A stretch of 64,000 bases of DNA from Alphaproteobacteria bacterium (GCA_016870115.1 VGCH01000010.1:62001-126000); one strand, 5' to 3'. Counted from the first letter of the stretch, positions 26,004 to 35,331 are shown. Program-made: numbers and translations. The notes: generated by a model not told the origin, from the letters alone.

Positions 26004-26782
26004 CGCAGCACCCAACGTTCGAGATGGCCGAGGCCAAAGGAAATCAGCAGGCCCAGGATCGAGAGCAGCGCCACACCGGCCACCAGATGGTCGGTCTGCA
26101 TGAGATTGCCGGCTTGCAGCACGAAGGCGCCGATGCCGAACTCGGCACCGATCATTTCGGCCGCGACGAGCAGCAGCAGCGCGACCGAGGCGGTGATGCG
26201 AAATCCTGCGAGGATTCCGGGCATGGCGCCGGGCAGCAGGATCTTGCGCACGATGTCGGCGCCGGGCAGGCCGAAGCTCTGACCCATGCGGATGAGGTTG
26301 CGCGGCACCGAATCGCAGGCCGAGTAGGCGGAGATCGCCGTCGGGAAAAACACCCCGAGCGCGATGGTCGCGATCTTGGACGGCTCGCCGATGCCGAACC
26401 ACAGGATCAGCAGCGGCAAGAGAGCGATCTTGGGGATCGGGAACAGCGCGGAGACGATCGGCAGGCCGCTCGCCCGAGCCGTCGAGAAAATGCCCATGGC
26501 GATGCCGACCGCGAGACCCGCGGCGGTGCCGATCAGCCAACCGGGGATCATCCGGCGGAGCGAGGCTTCGATATGGCGCGGGATCGTGCCGTCGGCCGAG
26601 AGGTCGACCAGCGCGCGCATGACGGTGGCGGGGCTCGGCATGAAGAGTGGCGGGAGGAGCCCGGTGCTCGACGCGACCTGCCACAGTCCGAGGATGGCCA
26701 CGAGCGCCAGCCAGGGCACGATGGGCCGCGGCACCGGATCGAAGCCGCCGCCGCGAAACGGGATCGGCCGGCGCTCAGCCAT
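25994..26782 (-). CDS. ABC transporter permease, NitT/TauT/SsuC type
   Basis: 262 residues from ATG 26782. About six membrane helices, with the cytoplasmic EAA loop visible around FGLPGADIVRKILLPGAMPGILAGFRI. IPKIALLPLLILWFGIGEPSKIATI is a signature of SsuC/TauC/NitT permeases for sulfonates, taurine or nitrate-like solutes. Overlaps the ATPase gene by 8 bases upstream and the flavoprotein gene downstream. No SsuA-type binding protein gene is present; a Bug receptor occupies the operon. Confidence 0.88.
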   Translation of the reverse strand: MAERRPIPFRGGGFDPVPRPIVPWLALVAILGLWQVASSTGLLPPLFMPSPATVMRALVDLSADGTIPRHIEASLRRMIPGWLIGTAAGLAVGIAMGIFSTARASGLPIVSALFPIPKIALLPLLILWFGIGEPSKIATIALGVFFPTAISAYSACDSVPRNLIRMGQSFGLPGADIVRKILLPGAMPGILAGFRITASVALLLLVAAEMIGAEFGIGAFVLQAGNLMQTDHLVAGVALLSILGLLISFGLGHLERWVLRWR

Positions 26783-27548
26783 CGACCATCTCGCGATCGG
26801 CGGTGGCGGCCTCATCACGGATCAGGTCCCACAAGCGGCGCTGCACCTCGGCGAGCCGCGCGGCATGCTCGGGGCGGGCGCGGTCGGCCACCGGCACGTC
26901 GATCCGCAGCACCTCGCGCACCCGGCCGGGCCGGCGCGACAGCACCACGACGCGATCGGCGAGCCGCGCGGCTTCCTCGAGATTGTGGGTGACGTAGATC
27001 TTGGTCGCGGGTTCGCGCCCCCAGATCGCGAGCAGATCGTCCATCAGGAGCTGTCGCGTCTGGGCGTCGAGCGCCGATAGCGGCTCGTCCAGCAACAGCA
27101 CCGCCGGTCGCACCACCAGCGCCCGCGCGATGCCGACGCGCTGGCGCATGCCGCCGGAGAGTTGGCGCGGATAGGCGTCGGCGAAATCGGTGAGGCCGGT
27201 GAGGGCGAGCGCCGCGGCGACGCGACCGGCGCGGTCCGCCGCCGGGATGGCGCGATGCTCGAGCGGCAGGCCGACATTGTCGCGCACGCTGCGCCAGGGC
27301 AGGAGCGCGAAGTCCTGGAAGATGTAGGTGAAGGGGTTGAGCGACTCGACGGGCGGCGTGCCCGACAGGCTCACCACGCCGTCGCTGGGCTTCAGGAGCC
27401 CGCCGATGATCCCGAGCAACGTGCTCTTGCCGCAGCCCGATGGGCCGATCAGCACCACCGTCTCGCCGTCGGCGATATCGAGGTCGACACCCTCCAGCGC
27501 CGCCACGGTGCCGTAGCGATGCGACACGCTTTCGATGTGCACGGGCAT
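26775..27548 (-). CDS. ABC transporter ATP-binding protein, SsuB/TauB type
   Basis: 257 residues. Walker A is IGPSGCGKSTLLG (about 34-46), the signature LSGGMRQRVGIARAL (about 137) and Walker B VLLLDEPLSALDAQT. D-loop and H-loop (YVTHNLEEA) are intact. It pairs with the overlapping permease gene as the engine of an importer of the sulfonate/nitrate/taurine class. Its start is 33 bases after the secreted hydrolase gene, so it may be reached by read-through from the catabolic operon upstream. Confidence 0.9.
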   Translation of the reverse strand: MPVHIESVSHRYGTVAALEGVDLDIADGETVVLIGPSGCGKSTLLGIIGGLLKPSDGVVSLSGTPPVESLNPFTYIFQDFALLPWRSVRDNVGLPLEHRAIPAADRAGRVAAALALTGLTDFADAYPRQLSGGMRQRVGIARALVVRPAVLLLDEPLSALDAQTRQLLMDDLLAIWGREPATKIYVTHNLEEAARLADRVVVLSRRPGRVREVLRIDVPVADRARPEHAARLAEVQRRLWDLIRDEAATADREMVDG

Positions 27549-27581
27549 GGCGGGCGACCCTAGCGACCGGTCATCGGGCGG

Positions 27582-28607
27582 TCAACGCGCGGACTGGATC
27601 GTCGCGCAATCGTGCAGGCCGGGCGCGAGCGCGGGCAGCGCCACAAAGCGGGCAAGACAGCCGCGGAAGCGCAGCGCGAACGGCACGCCCCGTCCCGCAT
27701 CGTGTCCCGCCAGACCGTCGGGCCGGTCGATCAGAAGCAACGGCCAGCCGGGATCGCGGGCCCGCGATCGCAGTGTGGCGAGCCGGCGCGCGGGCTCGGG
27801 ATCGAAATCGTCGCCTTCGAACAGGGCCACGGCGAGCCGGGTCGCCGGGTTGGCGCGGCGCGCGAACAGGGAATCGAACTCCGCGAGCGCGCGGTCCTTC
27901 AGCGGACCCGCAAGGTCGCGGTTGCCGTGGATCGCGGGCGCAAGCGCGATGGCGGCCTCGATGTCGGGTCGCCGAGCGGCGACCTCGATGGAGAGCCAGC
28001 CACCGGCCGACTGGCCCGCGAGCACGAGCCGGCTGTACCCGGCCTCGCGCAGGCGGGTGGCGGCAAGGTCGAGATGCGTCCGGGCGGGCTCATGCCGTCG
28101 CAGTGCGGGCTCGGTCCGGTCGGCGCGCCAGACATCCCAGCCGGCCTCGTTGAGGGCGCGCACGAAGGCGGCGGTATGGGTGCGGGCGTCGGTATCCTGG
28201 CCGCGCGCGCCGTGGCTCCACAGCACGGCGCCCGTGGCCGACGCGGGGCCGCGATGGCGGAAGCTCGGATCGCGCAGTGCCGGTCGCATTTCGGCGGGAG
28301 TCGCGGCCTCACGATCCGGCACATCAGGCGAGCGTGCGACGATGCTGCAGGCGCTGCCGCAATGGCGCAGCGCCAGCGCTTCGGCATCAGCCCGCGTGCC
28401 CGCACCGCCGGCGTAGCCGCAGGTGCCGGTGGGCGAGGCCGCGAAGGCGCGCGGATAGCCGGTCAGCAGATAGGCTTCGTAGCGTTCGCGGCAGTTCGCC
28501 CCCAGGCGCTGCTGCAAGGCCTCGTCGCGCGGCTCGTCGGCGAGCGCCGGGGCTCTCGCGAGAAGCGCGAGCGCGGCGAGCAGGATCGAGCGCGCCCGCG
28601 CGCTCAT
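27582..28607 (-). CDS. Exported alpha/beta hydrolase-like protein
   Basis: 341 residues with a signal peptide (MSARARSILLAALALLARAPALA, cleavage near ADE). The mature part has several Cys residues, then VLWSHGARGQDTD, a nucleophile elbow LAGQSAGGW (Ser about 211) and a likely acid in FEGDDFDPE. Resembles periplasmic dienelactone-hydrolase-like or CocE-like esterases, but I cannot name a family. Its ATG overlaps the TGA of the carboxylase alpha gene (ATGA), so it is translated as part of that operon. A periplasmic ester hydrolase feeding the pathway is possible. Confidence 0.7.
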   Translation of the reverse strand: MSARARSILLAALALLARAPALADEPRDEALQQRLGANCRERYEAYLLTGYPRAFAASPTGTCGYAGGAGTRADAEALALRHCGSACSIVARSPDVPDREAATPAEMRPALRDPSFRHRGPASATGAVLWSHGARGQDTDARTHTAAFVRALNEAGWDVWRADRTEPALRRHEPARTHLDLAATRLREAGYSRLVLAGQSAGGWLSIEVAARRPDIEAAIALAPAIHGNRDLAGPLKDRALAEFDSLFARRANPATRLAVALFEGDDFDPEPARRLATLRSRARDPGWPLLLIDRPDGLAGHDAGRGVPFALRFRGCLARFVALPALAPGLHDCATIQSAR

Positions 28608-30535
28608 CCCGCTGGCGTGAGGGTGAGGAGCAATGCCCGGTTCGCCACCTGCTGGCCCTCGGCGACCGATACCGCCTCGACGGTGCCATCGAACGCGGCC
28701 TTGATCTGGTGCTGGATCTTCATCGCCTCCAGCACGACCAGCGTGTCGCCGCGCGCGACCGTCGCGCCCGCGGCGACCTTCACCGCCACGATGCGACCGT
28801 CCATCGGGGCCCGGAGCTTGCCATCGCTGCCAGCCTCGGCGATGGCCGGTGGTGCGAACGTCGCGTCGTTGAAGGAGACGGCGAGGCCGTCGTGATCGAC
28901 AATCACGCGTGTTCCGTCGAGATGGAGCCGCGCCTCACGCATCAACGGTCCGTCGAAGTCGATCGCCACACCATCGACCGCGACGCCGGCGGCGCCGCGC
29001 GGCAGCACCGCGAGGGTGCGACGCGCGTCTCCGGCCACAAGCACGACCGGCGAGGGCGCGGGGTTCGAGTTGCGCCAGCCGCGCAACGCGGGGGGATGAC
29101 GCTCGGCATCGCGCCGCCACAGCGCGGCGGCGGCGAGCGACCAGTGCGCGTCGGTCGGGGGCGGGGCGGTGAGACGCTCGGGCGGAAAATGCGCCGGGAT
29201 GAAGCCGGTCGTGGCTCGACCGGCGGCGAACTCGGAATGCTCCAGCAGCGCGATCAGGAAATGCCGGTTGGTCGTCGGACCCAGCACGACCGTGTCGCGA
29301 AGCGCGCGCACCAGGCGAACGCGGGCTTCCTCGCGCGTCGTTCCGTGGGCAATCACCTTGGCGATCATCGGATCGTACCAGGGGGAAATCTCCAACCCGT
29401 CGGCCATCCCGTGATCGACGCGGATGCCCGGCCCTTCGGCCGGCTGCCAGCGCGCCACACGCCCGGTTTGCGGCAGGAAGCCGCCATACGCATCCTCGGC
29501 ATAGAGCCGCACCTCGATGGCGTGGCCGGCCAGCGCGACATCGGCTTGTGACAGAGGCAGCGCCTCACCGGCGGCGACCTTGAGCTGCCAGGCGACCAGA
29601 TCGAGCCCGGTGATCGCTTCGGTCACCGGGTGTTCGACCTGGAGGCGCGTGTTCATCTCGAGAAAGTAGAAAGCGCCGTCGGCGCCCAGCAGGAACTCGA
29701 CAGTGCCCGCGCCGCGATAGCCGATCGCGCGCGCCGCCGCGACGGCGGCTTCGCCCATGGCACGGCGAAGGTTGGCATCGACCACGGGCGAGGGCGCTTC
29801 CTCGATCACTTTCTGGTGTCGGCGCTGTACCGAGCAGTCGCGCTCGCCAAGATGGATCGTGTTGCCGTGATTGTCGGCGAAGACCTGGATCTCGACGTGT
29901 CGCGCGTCGACCACGGCCTTCTCGAGGATCAGCTCGCCTGACCCGAAGGCGGATGCCGCCTCGGCGCGGGCCGTGCGGGTCGCCTCCAGCAGGCCGGCGC
30001 GATCCGTCACCAGCCGCATGCCGCGTCCACCCCCGCCAGCCGCCGCCTTCACCATGACCGGCAGGCCGATGGCGAGCGCTTCGCGCTCAAGCGCGGCATC
30101 GTCCTGGTTGGCGCCCTGGTATCCCGGGACGCAGGGTACGCCCGCCGCGATCATGCGGCGCTTGGCGGCCGCCTTGTTGCCCATGGCGGCGATGGCTGCG
30201 GGTGGCGGGCCGATGAAGACAAGACCCGCATCGGCGCAGGCCTGGGCGAACTCGGCGTTCTCCGACAGGAACCCGTAACCGGGATGGATGGCGTCGGCGC
30301 CGCTCTCGCGCGCCGCGGCGATGATCCGGGCGGGGTCGAGGTAGCTCTCGCCCACCGGCGGGGGACCGATGCGGACCGCGCGGTCCGCGTAGGCGACATG
30401 CGGGGCGTGGCGGTCGGCGTCGGAGTGCACGGCCACGGTGCGATAGCCCATCGCGCGCGCGGTGCGCATGACACGCCAGGCGATCTCGCCGCGATTGGCG
30501 ACCAGGACGGTGCCGAAGCCCATGGCGGCGCTCAC
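28604..30535 (-). CDS. Biotin-dependent acyl-CoA carboxylase alpha subunit (geranyl-/3-methylcrotonyl-CoA type)
   Basis: 643 residues from GTG 30535, overlapping the hydratase stop. Domains in order: biotin carboxylase N-domain (VLVANRGEIAWRVMRTARAMG), ATP-grasp (VKAAAGGGGRGMRLV; the EMNTRLQVEHPVTE loop with catalytic Glu/Arg), biotin carboxylase C-domain, a linker, and a C-terminal biotinyl domain with the modified Lys in EAMKIQHQI. EAMK is followed by IQ rather than the common ME. It carboxylates biotin for the beta chain at 33711. Gene order supports geranyl-CoA carboxylase (AtuF-like), but 3-methylcrotonyl-CoA cannot be excluded from sequence. Confidence 0.85.
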   Translation of the reverse strand: MSAAMGFGTVLVANRGEIAWRVMRTARAMGYRTVAVHSDADRHAPHVAYADRAVRIGPPPVGESYLDPARIIAAARESGADAIHPGYGFLSENAEFAQACADAGLVFIGPPPAAIAAMGNKAAAKRRMIAAGVPCVPGYQGANQDDAALEREALAIGLPVMVKAAAGGGGRGMRLVTDRAGLLEATRTARAEAASAFGSGELILEKAVVDARHVEIQVFADNHGNTIHLGERDCSVQRRHQKVIEEAPSPVVDANLRRAMGEAAVAAARAIGYRGAGTVEFLLGADGAFYFLEMNTRLQVEHPVTEAITGLDLVAWQLKVAAGEALPLSQADVALAGHAIEVRLYAEDAYGGFLPQTGRVARWQPAEGPGIRVDHGMADGLEISPWYDPMIAKVIAHGTTREEARVRLVRALRDTVVLGPTTNRHFLIALLEHSEFAAGRATTGFIPAHFPPERLTAPPPTDAHWSLAAAALWRRDAERHPPALRGWRNSNPAPSPVVLVAGDARRTLAVLPRGAAGVAVDGVAIDFDGPLMREARLHLDGTRVIVDHDGLAVSFNDATFAPPAIAEAGSDGKLRAPMDGRIVAVKVAAGATVARGDTLVVLEAMKIQHQIKAAFDGTVEAVSVAEGQQVANRALLLTLTPAG

Positions 30536-31350
30536 TCGACCGTCCAGCGGGGCGGCCGCTTCTCGGCGAAGGCGCGCAGGCCTTCGGCGGCCTCAGGTCC
30601 GCGCCGCGCCTCGGCGAACCGGTCGGCGGCGAAGTCGAGGGTGGCGGAGAGCGGCTCGGCGCCCACCCGCATCACCACGGCCTTTGTGAGCGCGTTGGCG
30701 ATCGGCGCGCAGCGGTCGATCTGTTTCAGGATTTCCTCCAGCTTGGCGTCGAGAGCGGCGCTGTCCTTCACGAGGTGGTGCGCAATGCCGAGCCGGTGGG
30801 CCTCAGGCCCCTTGAAGCGGGCGGCGGTCAGGGTGAGGTGCCGGGTTTGCGAGACGCCGATGCGCGCGGCGACGAACGGCGCGATCTGGGCGGGCACGAT
30901 ACCGAGCGCGGTTTCGCTCATGGCGAAGCCCGCCTCCTCGGTGCAGATCGCGACATCGGACACGCACATGATGCCGAACCCGCCGGCGATGGCGAAGCCC
31001 TCGACCGCCGCGACCACGACCTGCGGCGTGGTGTTCACCATCTCCAGGAAGTCGCCGAAGCCGCGGTTCCAGACGGCGATGGGGTCCTTCTCGCCGGGCT
31101 TCGGGGCGTCGGTGAAGCTCTGCTCCATGTTCTTGAGATCGGCACCGGCGCAAAAGGTGCCGCCTGCGCCGCGCAGGACGATCACCTTGATGTCGCGGCG
31201 GTCGCGCACCGCCGTGAAGACCGCGCGCAGCTCGCCGATCAGGGTCGGGTTCAGCGCGTTCTTCACCTCCGGACGGTTCAACGTGACGTAGAGGCGCGCG
31301 CGCTCGCGGCGCAGCAGCAGCGTGTGGTAGCTCGCGGCGAGATCGGTCAT
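30532..31350 (-). CDS. Enoyl-CoA hydratase (isohexenylglutaconyl-/methylglutaconyl-CoA hydratase candidate)
   Basis: 272 residues. Crotonase oxyanion loops GAGGTFCAGADLKNMEQS (about 62-79) and EGFAIAGGFGIMCVSDVAI, with a Glu in FAMSETALGIVPAQIAPFV near the catalytic position. In atu and liu gene clusters the hydratase acts on the product of the biotin carboxylase. Here it sits between the acyl-CoA dehydrogenase pair and the carboxylase alpha gene, the position of atuE. It starts 14 bases after the dehydrogenase stop and overlaps the carboxylase start. Confidence 0.83.
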   Translation of the reverse strand: MTDLAASYHTLLLRRERARLYVTLNRPEVKNALNPTLIGELRAVFTAVRDRRDIKVIVLRGAGGTFCAGADLKNMEQSFTDAPKPGEKDPIAVWNRGFGDFLEMVNTTPQVVVAAVEGFAIAGGFGIMCVSDVAICTEEAGFAMSETALGIVPAQIAPFVAARIGVSQTRHLTLTAARFKGPEAHRLGIAHHLVKDSAALDAKLEEILKQIDRCAPIANALTKAVVMRVGAEPLSATLDFAADRFAEARRGPEAAEGLRAFAEKRPPRWTVE

Positions 31351-31364
31351 GGCTGCTCCGGCGG

Positions 31365-32525
31365 TCAGCGGTTCTCGAGGCGGGGCAGGGTGCCCATCAG
31401 CTTGGAAATGATCTGCAGCATCACCTCGTCAGCGCCACCGCCGATCGAGGCGAGGCGCGAGTCGCGGAAGCTGCGCGCCACGGGGTTCTCCCAGAGATAG
31501 CCGGCGCCGCCCCAATACTGGATGCAGGCGTCGGTCACCAAGCGCAGCGCCCGGCCGGCCTTGAGCTTGGCCATCGAGGCCAACATCGTCACGTCCTTGC
31601 CGTCGAGATACTCCTCGCACGCGCGATAGCAGAGCGAGCGAACCAGCTCGACCTCGGTGCGCAACTCGGCCAGGCGGAAATGGATTACCTGGTTGTCGAG
31701 CAGCGGCCGGCCGAACACCTTGCGTTCGCGCGTGTACTCGACAGTGCGGTCGATGGTCTTTTCCATCCCGACCACGGCGCTGACAGCACCCCACAGCCGC
31801 TCCTCCTGGAACTGCTGCATCTGATAGATGAAGCCGAGTCCGGGTTGGCCGATGGTGTGGCGCACCGGCACCTTCACGTTGTCGAAGAAGGTTTGCACCG
31901 TGTCGGACGAGCGCATCCCGAGCTTGTCCATGGTGGCGACGATCTGCACGCCGCGGGTCTTCATCGGCAGGATGATCAGCGACTTGTTCTTGTGGGCGGG
32001 TCCGTCGCCGGTGTTGGCAAGCAGGCACATCCAGTCGGCCTGCGCGCCGTTGGTGGTCCACATCTTGCCGCCATCGATCACCCAATCGTCGCCGACCCGG
32101 CGCGCGGTGGTCTTGATAGACGCCACGTCCGAGCCCGCGCCGGTCTCCGAAACGCCGAGGCAGGCGACGTAGTCGCCGGCGATCGATGGCGCCAGGAACT
32201 CGCGGCGCAGCTCGTCGGAGCCGTAGCGGGCCAAGGCGGGCGTCGCCATGTCGGTCTGCACGCCGATCGCCATCGGGACGGAGCCGCAATCGATGCCGCC
32301 CAGCTCCTCGGCCATGGCGAAGGCGTAGGAGTAATCGAGGCCCATGCCGCCGAACGCCGTCGGCTTGTTGATGCCGAGCAGCCCGGCGTTGCCGAGCTTC
32401 TTGAACATCTCATGGGCGGGGAACTGGCCGGCTTCCTCCCACGCCTCGACGTGGGGGTTGATGTCCTTCTCGATGATCGTCCGCAGGGTGCGGCGGATCT
32501 CGTCGTGTTCCTGGGTAAAGAGCAC
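31365..32525 (-). CDS. Acyl-CoA dehydrogenase, second of a tandem pair (citronellyl-CoA dehydrogenase-like)
   Basis: 386 residues from GTG at 32525, preceded by GGGAGC. FAD and acyl sites: CLGVSETGAGSDVASIKTT and GKMWTTNGAQADWMCLLA. The C-terminal loop that carries Glu in medium-chain enzymes is Gly-rich (SIGGGADEVM). A Glu lies instead in QFQEERLW on helix G, the arrangement of isovaleryl- and long-chain acyl-CoA dehydrogenases, which fits 3-methyl-branched substrates. It is an obvious paralogue of the gene just upstream, with the same length and long identical blocks. Position matches atuD. Confidence 0.88.
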   Translation of the reverse strand: MLFTQEHDEIRRTLRTIIEKDINPHVEAWEEAGQFPAHEMFKKLGNAGLLGINKPTAFGGMGLDYSYAFAMAEELGGIDCGSVPMAIGVQTDMATPALARYGSDELRREFLAPSIAGDYVACLGVSETGAGSDVASIKTTARRVGDDWVIDGGKMWTTNGAQADWMCLLANTGDGPAHKNKSLIILPMKTRGVQIVATMDKLGMRSSDTVQTFFDNVKVPVRHTIGQPGLGFIYQMQQFQEERLWGAVSAVVGMEKTIDRTVEYTRERKVFGRPLLDNQVIHFRLAELRTEVELVRSLCYRACEEYLDGKDVTMLASMAKLKAGRALRLVTDACIQYWGGAGYLWENPVARSFRDSRLASIGGGADEVMLQIISKLMGTLPRLENR

Positions 32526-32536
32526 CGGACGCTCCC

Positions 32537-33697
32537 TCAGCGGTTTTCGAGACGGGGCATGGTGCCCATCAGCTTGGAAATGATTTGCAGCATCACCTCG
32601 TCGGCACCACCGCCGATCGAGCCGACTCGGCCGTCGCGATAGCTGCGCGCGACCGGATTGTCCCAGAGGTAGCCGGCGCCGCCCCAGTATTGCAGGCAGG
32701 CGTCCGAGACTTCGCGGCGCAGACGGCCAGCCTTGAGTTTGGCCATCGAGGCCAGCATCGTGACATCTTTGCCGGCGAGGTAGTCCTCGCAGGCCCGATA
32801 GACCAGCGAGCGCAACGCCTCGACCTCGGCGCGAAGCTCTGCCATGCGGAAATGCACCACCTGATTGTCGAGCAGCGGCCGGCCGAACACCTGCCGCTCG
32901 CGTGTGTAGTCGATGGTGGCGTTGATGATGCGGTCGCAGCCCATGATCGTGCCGGCGCCCGCCCACAGCCGCTCCTCCTGGAACTGCTGCATCTGATAGA
33001 CGAAGCCCATGCCCGGCTGACCGATGGTGTTACGGACGGGCACCTTCACATTGTCGAAGAAGGTCTGAACGGTGTCGGAGGCGCGCATGCCAAGCTTGTT
33101 AAGCTTCTTCACGATCTGCACACCCTTGGTCTTCATGGGCAGGACGATCAGCGACTTGTTGCGATGAACCGGGCCCTCGCCGGTGTTGGCCAGCAGGCAC
33201 ATCCAGTCGGCTTGAGCGCCGTTGGTGGTCCACATCTTGCCCCCGTCGATCACCCAGTCGCCGCCCACCCGCCGCGCCGTGGTCTTGATCGAGGCGACGT
33301 CGGAGCCGGCGCCGGTTTCCGAAACGCCGAGGCAGGCCACGTAGTCGCCGGTGATGGAGGGCGCGAGATACTCGCCTCGCAGCTCGTCGGAGCCGTAGCG
33401 GGCGAGCGCCGGCGTCGCCATGGAGATCTGCACGCCCACCGCCATCGGCACCGAGCCGCCATTCACGAGGCCGAGCGACTCCGAGCACACCATGGCGTAG
33501 GAAAAATCGAGGCCCGAGCCGCCGAACTCGACCGGCTTGTCGACGCCCAGCAAGCCCGCGGCGCCGAGCTTGCGGAACAGCTCATGGGCGGGAAAGCTGC
33601 CGGCGCGATCCCACTCGTCCATGTGGGGATTGATCTCGCGGTCGATCAGCGTCTTCCAGGTTTGACGCAGCGCCTCATGCTCGGGTGTGAACTTCAT
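32537..33697 (-). CDS. Acyl-CoA dehydrogenase, first of a tandem pair (citronellyl-CoA dehydrogenase-like)
   Basis: 386 residues from ATG 33697 with AGGATCGCG before it. Same catalytic pattern as its neighbour: Glu in QFQEERLWAG on helix G and a Glu-less SIGGGADEVM loop. The two proteins share runs such as GSDVASIKTTARRVG and IQYWGG/LQYWGG and end in the same PRLENR. They differ mostly in the N-terminal 100 residues (GLDFSYAMVCSESLG versus GLDYSYAFAMAEELG) and after the helix-G Glu. Both would form the 2,3-double bond needed by the carboxylase. It lies 13 bases after the carboxyltransferase gene. Confidence 0.88.
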   Translation of the reverse strand: MKFTPEHEALRQTWKTLIDREINPHMDEWDRAGSFPAHELFRKLGAAGLLGVDKPVEFGGSGLDFSYAMVCSESLGLVNGGSVPMAVGVQISMATPALARYGSDELRGEYLAPSITGDYVACLGVSETGAGSDVASIKTTARRVGGDWVIDGGKMWTTNGAQADWMCLLANTGEGPVHRNKSLIVLPMKTKGVQIVKKLNKLGMRASDTVQTFFDNVKVPVRNTIGQPGMGFVYQMQQFQEERLWAGAGTIMGCDRIINATIDYTRERQVFGRPLLDNQVVHFRMAELRAEVEALRSLVYRACEDYLAGKDVTMLASMAKLKAGRLRREVSDACLQYWGGAGYLWDNPVARSYRDGRVGSIGGGADEVMLQIISKLMGTMPRLENR

Positions 33698-33710
33698 TTC
33701 GCGATCCTTC

Positions 33711-35327
33711 CTACATCCGGGCGACGCCGAAGGTGATGGGGTTGAGCGGCCGCACCACCGACTCGCGGGCGATCGAGAGCGTGTAGGCCAGCACGCGACG
33801 CGTATCGCGCGGATCGATGATGCCGTCGTCCCAGAGGTTCGCCGTGCTGTAGAGCGCCGTCGATTCGCGGTCGAACTGCGCCACGATGGCATCGTACATC
33901 TTGCCGATCTGCTCCGTGGGCGCGGGCTTGCCTTCGCGTTCGAACTTCTGCTCCGTCACGATCTTCATCACCGTCGCCGCCTGCTCGCCCCCCATGACGG
34001 CGGTTCGGCTGTTGGGCCAGGCGAAGATGAAGCGCGGATCGTAGGCGCGGCCGCACATGCCGTAGTTGCCGGCGCCGAACGAGCCGCCGATTACGATGGT
34101 GATCTGCGGCACGGTGGCGTTGGCCACCGCCTGGATCATCTTGGAGCCGTGCTTCACGATGCCGCCACGCTCCGACTCCGTGCCGACCATGTAACCGGTG
34201 GTGTTCTGCAGATAGACGATCGGCACGCCCTGCTGGCAGCAGAGCTGGATGAACTGGGCGGCCTTCACCGATCCCTTGACCGTGATCGGCCCGTTGTTGC
34301 CGATCAGCCCCAGCGGCTCGCCCTCGATGGTCGCCCAGCCGCAGATCGTATGCTGGTCGAACAGTCCCTTGAACTCGAGGAAGTCCGATCCGTCGACCAG
34401 ACGGGCGATCACCTCGCGCACGTCGTAGGGGTCCTTGTGCGATGGCGGCACGACGCCAGCGAGCTCGTCGATGTCGTAGAGGGGTTCGCGGAACTCGCGG
34501 GCCGTGCGGGCCGGCAGCCGCTGGTTCCAGTTCCACTTGGCGATCACGTCGCGCGCCATGCGGATGGCGTCGGCGTCGTTGTCGGCCATCCATTCGGCGA
34601 CGCCCGAGACAGTGGCGTGCATTTCCGCGCCACCCAGCTCCTCGTCGGTCGCGATCTCGCCGGTCGCCGCCTTGAGGAGCGGCGGGCCGGCCAGGAACAC
34701 CTTGGCCTGGTTGCGCACCATGATGGTGTAGTCCGACAGGCCCGGCAGATAGGCGCCGCCCGCGGTCGACGAGCCGTGGACCACCGTCACCTGCGGGATG
34801 CCGCGCGCCGACATGCGCGCCTGGTTGGCGAAGCCGCGGCCGCCCGGCACGAAGATCTCGGCCTGGTAGAGGAGATTGGCGCCGCCGGACTCGACCAGGT
34901 TCACGACCGGCAGCTTGTTCTCCATCACGACCTGCTGCATGCGCTGGCCCTTGCGCTGGCCGGAAGGCGAGATCGTGCCGCCCTTCACCGCGCTGTTGGA
35001 CGCGCTCACCATGCAGCGCACACCCTCGACATAGCCGATGCCGACGATCGCGCCGCCGCCCGCGCCATCGCCGTCCTTGTCGTCGTGCATCCGGTAGCCG
35101 GCGAGACTCATCAGCTCGAGGAAGGGCGCGCCGCGATCGACCAGCATGGCGATGCGCTCGCGCGGCATCAGCTGGCCGCGCTTGGCGAAGCGTGCCTTGG
35201 ACTTGGCCGCCGCCGCCTGCACCGCGCCCTCGGCCGCGCGGAAGCTGTCGATGGCGGCCAGCATGGCCTCGCGGTTGCGGCGGAACTCCTCGCCGTTGCG
35301 GTCGATCTTGGTTTCGATGACAGGCAT
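33711..35327 (-). CDS. Acyl-CoA carboxylase beta (carboxyltransferase) subunit, geranyl-/3-methylcrotonyl-CoA type
   Basis: 538 residues from ATG 35327. Two crotonase-like carboxyltransferase halves: the N half has GGGAIVGIGYVEGVRCMV, NLVESGGANLLYQAEIF and GSSTAGGAYLPGLSDY; the C half has GFLVNTTGYM-like QNTTGYMVGTESERGGIVKHG, GGSFGAGNYGMCGRAYDP and AVMGGEQAATVM. These match the beta chains of methylcrotonyl- and geranyl-CoA carboxylases, not acetyl- or propionyl-CoA. It accepts the carboxyl group from the alpha chain at 28604. The SDR gene precedes it by 4 bases and the dehydrogenases follow, the order of atuB-atuC-atuD. Confidence 0.87.
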   Translation of the reverse strand: MPVIETKIDRNGEEFRRNREAMLAAIDSFRAAEGAVQAAAAKSKARFAKRGQLMPRERIAMLVDRGAPFLELMSLAGYRMHDDKDGDGAGGGAIVGIGYVEGVRCMVSASNSAVKGGTISPSGQRKGQRMQQVVMENKLPVVNLVESGGANLLYQAEIFVPGGRGFANQARMSARGIPQVTVVHGSSTAGGAYLPGLSDYTIMVRNQAKVFLAGPPLLKAATGEIATDEELGGAEMHATVSGVAEWMADNDADAIRMARDVIAKWNWNQRLPARTAREFREPLYDIDELAGVVPPSHKDPYDVREVIARLVDGSDFLEFKGLFDQHTICGWATIEGEPLGLIGNNGPITVKGSVKAAQFIQLCCQQGVPIVYLQNTTGYMVGTESERGGIVKHGSKMIQAVANATVPQITIVIGGSFGAGNYGMCGRAYDPRFIFAWPNSRTAVMGGEQAATVMKIVTEQKFEREGKPAPTEQIGKMYDAIVAQFDRESTALYSTANLWDDGIIDPRDTRRVLAYTLSIARESVVRPLNPITFGVARM

Positions 35328-35331
35328 GGGT

